DNA from: an uncultured Eubacteriales bacterium
GTDB lineage: Bacteria; Bacillota; Clostridia; Oscillospirales; Oscillospiraceae
Length of the DNA: 6,333 nucleotides
NCBI GenBank assembly: GCA_958427375.1
Contig: CAUABY010000126.1
Coordinates: 1-6,333, forward strand
Direction of reading: 5' to 3'
The position numbers and the translations under genes were made by a program. Positions 1-4,169 of this stretch are shown here, piece by piece. Numbering within the stretch: position 1 is the stretch's first letter; each line of letters opens with the position of its first letter. The notes below the pieces were generated by a model, which made no database searches, was not told the DNA's origin, and worked only from the letters and a program-made list of their open reading frames with translations.

Positions 1-55
1 TGGGATTCGAGGGGAGCGGGAGTGAATGACCTGCCGGGGGCAGGTCAGAGCCGCG
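1..55. repeat. 55-bp direct repeat, copy 1
   Basis: These 55 bases recur without mismatch at 240-294, so the period is 239 bp. The copy starts at the window edge and may extend further left. It contains a perfect 9-bp stem (TGACCTGCC at 27-35 with GGCAGGTCA at 39-47) closed by GGG. After base 55 the two copies diverge: copy 1 continues into a further hairpin and a terminator-like structure, copy 2 does not. No gene is recognisable. Perfect identity over a hairpin-rich sequence points to a recently duplicated non-coding element; its family is not identified. Confidence 0.9.
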
Positions 56-85
56 ACCTGGCTCGCCCGCAGGCGAGGAATCCCA
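1..85. other. Three-way-junction structured element
   Basis: TGGGATTC at 1-8 is the exact reverse complement of GAATCCCA at 78-85, forming an 8-bp closing stem. Two hairpins lie inside it: 27-47 (9 bp, GGG loop) and 62-77 (CTCGCC/GGCGAG, 4-base loop). Closing stem plus two arms gives a tRNA-sized, branched fold. It is not a tRNA: there is no anticodon arm with a recognisable anticodon and no proper T-loop on either strand. It could be a structured RNA or a DNA-level repeat such as a REP/MITE-like element. The second copy at 240 lacks the 3' half and cannot form the closing stem. Confidence 0.55.
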
Positions 86-101
86 CCCGCTGCGCCAGCT
101 C

Positions 102-168
102 AAAACAGCCCCTTTTGGCACGAATCCCCGCCCATGGCGAGGCTTCTTAGCCGGACGGGGCTGTTTTT
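102..168 (+). terminator. Terminator-like long stem with T-run
   Basis: AAAACAGCCCC (102-112) pairs perfectly with GGGGCTGTTTT (157-167), and the 3' arm runs into five T residues (164-168). The 44-base loop holds two small hairpins: CGCC/GGCG at 129-139 and GGCT/AGCC at 141-152. The opposite strand would also end in TTTT, so it may act in both directions. It could end a transcript entering from the left of the window or be an internal part of the repeat element. The long branched loop is unusual for a simple intrinsic terminator. Confidence 0.5.
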
Positions 169-173
169 CGCTT

Positions 174-208
174 CCAAACCGAACCCGCTGCACTGGGCTT
201 CGGTTTGG
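174..208. other. 10-bp stem-loop in the repeat region
   Basis: CCAAACCGAA (174-183) is the exact reverse complement of TTCGGTTTGG (199-208), with a possible inner CCC/GGG extension. It lies directly after the terminator-like stem at 102-168 and before the second 55-bp repeat copy, so it is part of the same 239-bp structured unit. No T-run follows, so it is not a terminator. Role unknown. Confidence 0.55.
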
Positions 209-239
209 GTGGACGTGGGCTTGACTTATAGTGTAATCG

Positions 240-294
240 TGGGATTCGAGGGGAGCGGGAGTGAATGACCTGCCGGGGGCAGGTCAGAGCCGCG
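240..294. repeat. 55-bp direct repeat, copy 2
   Basis: This is an exact copy of 1-55, including the 9-bp hairpin (266-286 here). Immediately after base 294 the sequence leaves the pattern of copy 1, so this copy lacks the second hairpin and the 3' half of the closing stem. The unit therefore looks truncated or recombined at about 294, shortly before a different repeat begins at 318. Confidence 0.9.
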
Positions 295-317
295 CCGTGA
301 CCGAGCCGCAGCGAGAA

Positions 318-385
318 AAGGCCCGCCTCAAATATAATAAATCGCCGCAGAAAAGACTTGAAAATCAAGGCTTTTCGGGCGAAGC
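318..385. repeat. 68-bp flanking repeat, left copy
   Basis: These 68 bases recur in the same orientation at 6264-6331 with two substitutions (335 T to C, 342 T to C), placing one copy on each side of the four-gene module. The element carries an imperfect hairpin: GAAAAG (350-355) plus CTTGA (357-361) pair with TCAAG (365-369) and CTTTTC (371-376) across one A/G mismatch, and CGCC (343-346) can add to the base with GGCG (378-381). No coding capacity is apparent. It may be a dispersed intergenic repeat whose two copies flank the cluster by chance, or a recombination boundary. Confidence 0.85.
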
Positions 386-660
386 AGTATTTTGATACCA
401 TCAAAATGCTCGGCGGCTGAAGCGGTCAAAAAAGTCAAAAAAGACTTTTTTGACAAGCTGAAATCCCTTACGGGATTTGTGAAGTGTGCCTGCGGTATGT
501 GAAATAGCTTGCGCTATGAAATACGCTGAGGCGTGTGTGCTCTTGTCTGCCGATGCTATCAATATTTCATTATAATTGCAAAAGATTATATGCTCAGTGC
601 GGTACAATCCGCAGAATGCTGATAGCTTCTGCCGATACCTGCAAAAGTCAAAACGCATCT
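386..660. other. Hairpin-rich non-coding stretch
   Basis: No convincing gene is seen. Several short perfect hairpins follow one another: ATTTTGAT/ATCAAAAT at 389-407; a 12-bp stem GTCAAAAAAGTC (425-436) with its exact complement at 443-454; AAATCCC/GGGATTT at 461-478; ATAGC/GCTAT at 504-517; and TGCGG/CCGCA at 598-613. TCTGCCGAT occurs twice (546-554 and 629-637, approximately). The density of stems, directly after the 68-bp repeat, suggests one longer structured repeat element of which the right-hand copy (6264 onward) is cut off by the window end. Confidence 0.5.
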
Positions 661-711
661 TTTTTCCTGCCGCGTTTTGAAGCCTGTGAAGATTATTATA
701 TTAATGTAATG

Positions 712-741
712 CGAAGCCCCAGCCTTTCGGCCGGGGCTTCG
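712..741 (-). terminator. Putative terminator of the MFS-SDR operon
   Basis: CGAAGCCCC (712-720) pairs with GGGGCTTCG (733-741), with an inner GCC/GGC extension across one mismatch and a 4-base loop. It lies about 45 bases past the SDR stop codon in the direction of that gene. On the minus strand the bases after the stem are T-rich but interrupted (CATTACATTAATATAAT), so this would be a strong hairpin with an imperfect U-tract. Its position supports a terminator role. Confidence 0.55.
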
Positions 742-786
742 TGAATATAGATTTACAATCAGTCTTGGCAAAACATCCCTGACGGC

Positions 787-1602
787 TCAGCCGCCGAGAA
801 CGTCGCCAAAGATGGGACTGCCGCAGCCAAAGCCGCCGTCAACAGATAGAAGCTGACCGGTGACCCACGCGGAGTCGTCAGTGAGGAAGAACATTATTGC
901 GTTTGCCTGATCCTCAGGTCTGCCGGGACGCCTGATGTAAGCGTGTTTGAGCCACGCGTCGCAGAACTCTTGTCCCATAATTTTCAGGGTTTTTTCGCCG
1001 AGAGTAAACGCGGGGAGAACAGCGTTGCAGCGAATGCCCTGACGGCCATACTGCAAGGCAACATATTTCGTCAGCATATGTACCGCCGACTTGCCTATGC
1101 CATAGTAACTGCGGGTAGTGTCGGCCTGAAGCCCGGTGGTAGAGCCGGTGTTGACTATGCTGCCGCCGCCGCTCGCTATCATAAGCGGGATGACAACGCG
1201 CATGCACTCCGCGCTCACGCCCAGCGTACCCTCGATGAGCCCCGTCATGGCCTCGCGACTGGTCTCGGCGACGGTCAGGTTCTCAGACTGCGGAACCTTG
1301 CAGGTGCCGATGGCATTGTTGAGGAACATGTCTATTCTGCCGGCTTTCTCATAGGCGGCCTTTATCGCGGGCTCAATGGTGGGAATCTCGCAGGCGTCAA
1401 ACCAGATGATGTCGGCCACGCGGCCGGGGCCCTTCGCGTTGAGCTCTTCGGCGATGGGCTTGGCTTTCTCTACATTTCGCACGAGCATGTAGACCTCGCC
1501 GCCCTCTTCAACTATCTTTGTGATGGTCGCAAGGCCGATGCCGGCAGTGCAGCCGGTGACAACGGCAATCTTGCCCTCACAGCGCATTCTGCTGTTATTC
1601 AT
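787..1602 (-). CDS. SDR-family NAD(P)-dependent oxidoreductase
   Basis: A 271-residue classical short-chain dehydrogenase/reductase, a cytosolic enzyme expected to interconvert a ketone and a secondary alcohol. The N-terminal nucleotide motif TGCTAGIG spans residues 16-23. Arg42 after the second beta strand suggests NADP(H) preference (inference). Catalytic Ser154 and Tyr167-x3-Lys171 are present with the usual 13-residue Ser-Tyr spacing, and the C-terminal segment RRPGRPED...VTGQLLSVDGG is typical. Two departures: the NNAG motif reads NNAI (95-98), and the usual tetrad Asn aligns with Thr126. The ATG is chosen because AAGGAG (1611-1616) sits 8 bases upstream. It lies 61 bp downstream of the transporter on the same strand, so it is probably the last gene of that operon. 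Family members include bile-acid and steroid hydroxysteroid dehydrogenases, but the substrate is not determinable here. Confidence 0.93.
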   Translation of the reverse strand: MNNSRMRCEGKIAVVTGCTAGIGLATITKIVEEGGEVYMLVRNVEKAKPIAEELNAKGPGRVADIIWFDACEIPTIEPAIKAAYEKAGRIDMFLNNAIGTCKVPQSENLTVAETSREAMTGLIEGTLGVSAECMRVVIPLMIASGGGSIVNTGSTTGLQADTTRSYYGIGKSAVHMLTKYVALQYGRQGIRCNAVLPAFTLGEKTLKIMGQEFCDAWLKHAYIRRPGRPEDQANAIMFFLTDDSAWVTGQLLSVDGGFGCGSPIFGDVLGG

Positions 1603-1647
1603 AGTATTTTCTCCTTTTATTTTTTAGATTTTTAAGAGTAAAAGTGA

Positions 1648-1660
1648 GGCGCCGCGCGCC
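1648..1660 (-). other. GC-rich hairpin between MFS and SDR genes
   Basis: GGCGC (1648-1652) pairs with GCGCC (1656-1660) around a 3-base loop, four bases past the transporter stop codon. No T-run follows directly, so full termination is unlikely. It could protect the upstream mRNA or modestly reduce read-through into the SDR gene. This short stem could also arise by chance in GC-rich sequence. Confidence 0.3.
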
Positions 1661-1663
1661 AGC

Positions 1664-3046
1664 TCAGGCTTCAGACTTCGCGGGCTTGAGCAGGATAATC
1701 GCAAGCACAGTGACCACCGCGGAGAGTATGCCGCCGACGAGGAACACGCGCGAGATGCCGAGCGGGAAGTTTGCGCCGTATACGCCGAGGATAAGACCAA
1801 AGATGGAGGAGCAGAGCGTGACACCGAGAAGATTGGAGAACTTCAGGCAGGCGCTTGCCGCACCGATGGTCTGCGGGGGAACATTCATGGAAACGTAAGG
1901 GGTGATACAGGTGGTGAAAGCGGTGTAGCCGATGCCGCCGACAGCCATGAGCGCATAGAGGATGACCATGGAATTGCCTGCCTGCATGAGCGAGATGCCT
2001 ATGAGCGTGATAGCGCCGGAGATGCCCATGATGATGAGCATAGTGCGGTAGCGGCGCGGCTCTTTACCCGCCCAGGGGCCGATAATCTGCGGCAGGATAA
2101 TGGACACTATGACCTGCGGCAGGATGAGGGTGGAACTGCTGACAGCGGAGGTCCGAAGTACGGCCTGGGCAAAGTAGACAAGGAAGCCCGCGGTGAGCAC
2201 GGGATAGCCGGAATAGAAGAAGTTTATGAGGGAGCCGCCGAGAACATAGCGGTTTTTAAGGGCGTTGAGCTCAACAGCGGGCTGTTCAATCCTGGTGTCA
2301 CGCTTGATGAGCAGGAAGAGGAACAGCGCAAAGACGAGCAGAAGCACAAGGGTGGTTGCCGACAGCCATGGGAAGCTGGTGCCGCCGAAGTTGAGGATGA
2401 TGACAAAGGCGGTGACGGAGAGCGCCAGATACAAAACGCCGAGCCCGTCGAACTTCAGCGCGCCGACACCCTTGACATTGGGATAACAGATGAGCTGGAT
2501 GATGACGGAAATTGCAAAGAAGGGGATAGGGAGCAGATACACGGCATGCAGGAAGCCGGCGTCAACGATAAAGCCGGCCACAATGGGGCCGAGCATCATG
2601 CCGGCGGCCATAATGCTTGCCAGATATCCGGAATTTTTACCCCAGCGCTCTTTCTCAAAAATGTCCATCATAATGAGGTAGGGGCCGGTGACAAAGCCGC
2701 CTACACAGACACCGGCAAGCGTCCAGCAGATGATAAACATGCTGAAGCTTTTTGCAAGGAAGGTGCCGAGAAGAGCGATGCACATGAGAAGTACTGAACC
2801 GGCATTAATCCACTTTCTGCCGATTTTATCGCCGAGACAGGCGGCGATGGGGGCGACAATGGTCTGCGAGAGCGAGTAAAGAACGCCGACGAGCGCGTAC
2901 TGGGCACTGCGATTGAAGCCGGCGACAATTTGAGGAAGCGCGATACCGGGGGCGAAGCTCACAATTGCAAATGCAAAGTTTTGAAGCATCATCGCCACAA
3001 GGAGAGCGTTCCTCCGCTTGGGAGCCAATTGAATTTTTGCTTCCAT
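1664..3046 (-). CDS. MFS transporter, DHA2-like 14-TM type
   Basis: A 460-residue integral membrane protein with about 14 hydrophobic segments by eye (roughly residues 13-35, 48-70, 80-98, 101-125, 139-160, 166-187, 200-220, 228-247, 267-293, 300-322, 333-354, 358-380, 393-420, 433-453). MFS motif A appears as GDKIGRKW (72-79) in the loop after the second segment. GPIVAG (153-158) in the fifth segment matches antiporter motif C, typical of proton-coupled exporters. The protein therefore probably exports a small hydrophobic compound, although uptake cannot be excluded; BaiG of the bile-acid operon is an MFS importer in a comparable setting. The start is fixed by AGGAGG (3055-3060), 8 bases upstream of the ATG. 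It is the first gene of a probable operon with the SDR and has its own promoter and candidate operator. Confidence 0.95.
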   Translation of the reverse strand: MEAKIQLAPKRRNALLVAMMLQNFAFAIVSFAPGIALPQIVAGFNRSAQYALVGVLYSLSQTIVAPIAACLGDKIGRKWINAGSVLLMCIALLGTFLAKSFSMFIICWTLAGVCVGGFVTGPYLIMMDIFEKERWGKNSGYLASIMAAGMMLGPIVAGFIVDAGFLHAVYLLPIPFFAISVIIQLICYPNVKGVGALKFDGLGVLYLALSVTAFVIILNFGGTSFPWLSATTLVLLLVFALFLFLLIKRDTRIEQPAVELNALKNRYVLGGSLINFFYSGYPVLTAGFLVYFAQAVLRTSAVSSSTLILPQVIVSIILPQIIGPWAGKEPRRYRTMLIIMGISGAITLIGISLMQAGNSMVILYALMAVGGIGYTAFTTCITPYVSMNVPPQTIGAASACLKFSNLLGVTLCSSIFGLILGVYGANFPLGISRVFLVGGILSAVVTVLAIILLKPAKSEA

Positions 3047-3077
3047 GGTCGGGACCTCCTGTTAAAATGTTATCGGA

Positions 3078-3100
3078 TGTAATTCTAAAAGCGAATTACA
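3078..3100. promoter_or_regulatory. Candidate TetR operator, inverted repeat
   Basis: TGTAATTC (3078-3085) and GAATTACA (3093-3100) are perfect inverted 8-bp arms around a 7-base spacer, a size and symmetry usual for TetR-family operators. The site lies just downstream of the predicted start of the transporter transcript (about 3104, minus strand), where a bound repressor would block initiation or elongation. Its left part, AATTCTAAAA (3081-3090), recurs exactly at 3420-3429 in the second candidate site. Assignment to the neighbouring TetR protein is inferred from proximity. Confidence 0.6.
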
Positions 3101-3110
3101 CTTTGAAGAG

Positions 3111-3139
3111 AATATCTCATATTATCAAAATAAAGTCAA
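3111..3139 (-). promoter_or_regulatory. Sigma70-like promoter of MFS-SDR operon
   Basis: Read on the minus strand, TTGACT (3134-3139) is followed after 17 bases by GATATT (3111-3116). The -35 matches the consensus at five of six positions, the spacing is optimal and the -10 matches at four of six. The predicted start lies near 3104, about 58 bases before the transporter ATG, and the leader contains the 3078-3100 inverted repeat and the AGGAGG site. Confidence 0.6.
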
Positions 3140-3234
3140 TTGTAGGATTAGACAAAAAAGAAACAAAGATTTTGGCGATAATAGATATTTCCCTTTCCTG
3201 CGTGATGAAAATATAAGCGGGCAAAAAGACACAA

Positions 3235-3278
3235 AAATGCGGCGTTTTAGAGAAAAATAGGTCTAAAACGCCGCATTT
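3235..3278 (-). terminator. Rho-independent terminator of tetR
   Basis: AAATGCGGCGTTTTAGA (3235-3251) and its exact reverse complement (3262-3278) form a 17-bp stem with a 10-base loop. On the minus strand the stem is followed by two T-runs (complement of 3233-3237 and 3223-3227), giving a strong intrinsic terminator. It is about 160 bases beyond the tetR stop and upstream of the transporter promoter, so it would separate the tetR transcript from the MFS-SDR operon. On the plus strand the stem is followed only by a short TTT, so the activity should be mainly one-directional. Confidence 0.8.
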
Positions 3279-3393
3279 AGCTTTGGACAAAATGAGTAGA
3301 ATCGGAGATTTCTGCTTTCGCGCAGTATAGAAGAGAACAGCCTTAAATGGCGCAAAAAGTACGAAATTAAAAAATGAAGCCGAAAAAACTATA

Positions 3394-3422
3394 TTGACAA
3401 AAGCTTGATTATAGAATAGAAT
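3394..3422 (+). promoter_or_regulatory. Consensus-like promoter, plus strand, into tetR 3' end
   Basis: TTGACA (3394-3399), a 17-base spacer and TAGAAT (3417-3422) make the best sigma70-type promoter in the window, with a perfect -35 and five of six -10 positions. It faces right, antisense to tetR, which ends at 3438. The predicted start is near 3429. No plus-strand gene begins until 4170, so the product would be an antisense RNA or a long leader for the ene-reductase gene. The -10 overlaps the TAGAATTCTA palindrome. Confidence 0.5.
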
Positions 3423-3426
3423 TCTA
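3417..3426. promoter_or_regulatory. Palindrome over the plus-strand -10, second candidate operator
   Basis: TAGAATTCTA is a perfect 10-bp palindrome covering the -10 box of the plus-strand promoter. Together with the following bases it shares AATTCTAAAA (3420-3429) with the inverted repeat at 3078-3100. If the same TetR protein binds both, the transporter operon and this promoter would be controlled together. A 10-bp palindrome in AT-rich DNA can occur by chance. Confidence 0.4.
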
Positions 3427-3437
3427 AAAAGAAGAGA

Positions 3438-4007
3438 TTAATTTATCATTATCAGGTAACGGATGATGGTTTTCATAGCATCCGGCGTGAGGCGTGAGAA
3501 GTTATTGTCACGCTGCTTTTGTGAGTTTGCATTGATGATGCCGTGTATGGTGCTCGCGGTTGACCAGGCGATATCCTCAGAGATAGATGGGTTGAACTGC
3601 TTTATCTTGAGGTAGAGCATGCACAGGTAGCGGGATGCGTAAGGGCTTATCTCCGCAAAGGCGGACGAAAAGCTGTGTGATAATTTGTGCAGCTCGTACA
3701 TGAGCTTGTTTTTGGACAGCGCTTCCGAGTCGCCGACAATGTAATCCACAAAATCATCAAGGTTGTTTATTGCGCTGCCCTTTTCCACGGAGGTGGAGAT
3801 GTTATCGGTCATCATATAAACCCACATCTGCTCAGCAAGCTCGATTTTACTGGAAAAATGCCCGTAAAACGCGCCGACAGAATAGCCGGAAAGCGTACAG
3901 ATATCTTTGACGCTGGTTGCGAAGTAGCCGCTTTTTACAAAAAGCGATGCCGCGGCTTCCATTATCTCATGTTTGGTTTTGAGGGCCTTTTCCTGTTGTT
4001 TTGTCAT
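3438..4007 (-). CDS. TetR-family transcriptional regulator
   Basis: A 189-residue DNA-binding regulator, presumably dimeric and ligand-responsive. The N-terminal helix-turn-helix domain (about residues 10-56) is typical: IMEAAASLFVKSGYFATSV, then the recognition region GYSVGAFYGHFSSKIEL. The C-terminal ligand domain (about 60-189) does not resemble any particular subfamily by eye. The ATG at 4007 is chosen because AGGAG (4018-4022) lies 10 bases upstream; an in-frame GTG at 4070 would add 21 residues but has no ribosome binding site. It is divergent from the ene-reductase gene and convergent with nothing; its transcript should end at 3235-3278. It probably represses the transporter operon and perhaps the reductase until a substrate binds. 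The ligand is unknown. Confidence 0.93.
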   Translation of the reverse strand: MTKQQEKALKTKHEIMEAAASLFVKSGYFATSVKDICTLSGYSVGAFYGHFSSKIELAEQMWVYMMTDNISTSVEKGSAINNLDDFVDYIVGDSEALSKNKLMYELHKLSHSFSSAFAEISPYASRYLCMLYLKIKQFNPSISEDIAWSTASTIHGIINANSQKQRDNNFSRLTPDAMKTIIRYLIMIN

Positions 4008-4077
4008 ATTTTTATAACTCCTATTTTGTTTCCTTATTTTCAATGCAAACGTCGGGCGAATATCACGCACGGCTTAA

Positions 4078-4107
4078 AATATACGACCGGCGGCCAAAAA
4101 AACGCAA
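4078..4107 (-). promoter_or_regulatory. Possible tetR promoter
   Basis: On the minus strand TTGCGT (4102-4107) is followed after 18 bases by TATATT (4078-4083). The start would fall near 4071, leaving a leader of about 64 bases before the tetR ATG. The match is moderate and the GC-rich spacer is unusual, so this is a tentative call. Confidence 0.35.
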
Positions 4108-4139
4108 AACTGCCCTGCCCGGCGCATGCATAATAACAC

Positions 4140-4152
4140 AAAATAATATTTT
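4140..4152. promoter_or_regulatory. AT-rich inverted repeat before the reductase RBS
   Basis: AAAATA (4140-4145) and TATTTT (4147-4152) are inverted around one base, five bases before the GGAGG site of the reductase gene. It could be an operator or simply AT-rich leader. It does not share the AATTCTAAAA core of the other candidate sites. A weak -10-like CATAAT (4129-4134) lies just upstream without a matching -35. Confidence 0.25.
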
Positions 4153-4156
4153 ATAT

Positions 4157-4161
4157 GGAGG
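4157..4161 (+). promoter_or_regulatory. Ribosome binding site that fixes the reductase start
   Basis: GGAGG lies 8 bases before the ATG at 4170. An in-frame ATG at 4155 overlaps this site and has no ribosome binding site of its own, so it is rejected as the start. The protein therefore begins MSTCNCPSLF, matching the usual family opening a few residues before the LFxPxKIGNxxxRNR segment. Confidence 0.85.
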
Positions 4162-4169
4162 TTTTGAAA

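Noticed and set aside
1..85. tRNA gene
   Set aside because: The branched fold and the reverse-strand TCGAATCCC are suggestive, but no anticodon arm, proper T-loop or CCA-like end is seen.
26..268. 80-codon open frame across the repeat region
   Set aside because: Its ATG lies inside the 9-bp hairpin of the repeat, no ribosome binding site precedes it, and it runs through terminator-like stems into the second repeat copy. It is best explained as chance coding in structured repeat DNA.
1..294. CRISPR array
   Set aside because: There are only two copies at a 239-bp period, with structured sequence between them rather than short spacers.
535..744. 69-codon plus-strand frame
   Set aside because: It has no ribosome binding site, lies in hairpin-rich repeat sequence and ends inside the terminator stem at 712-741.
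943..1635. 230-codon plus-strand frame opposite the SDR gene
   Set aside because: It is antisense to a clear SDR with intact motifs, has no family features and reads as a low-complexity shadow translation.
2965..3216. 83-codon plus-strand frame over the transporter promoter
   Set aside because: It starts within the transporter gene on the opposite strand and runs through the operator and promoter region; no coding signature is seen.
4008..4070. N-terminal extension of the TetR protein from a GTG at 4070
   Set aside because: There is no ribosome binding site upstream of the GTG, whereas the ATG at 4007 has AGGAG at good spacing and gives the usual short N-terminus before the helix-turn-helix.
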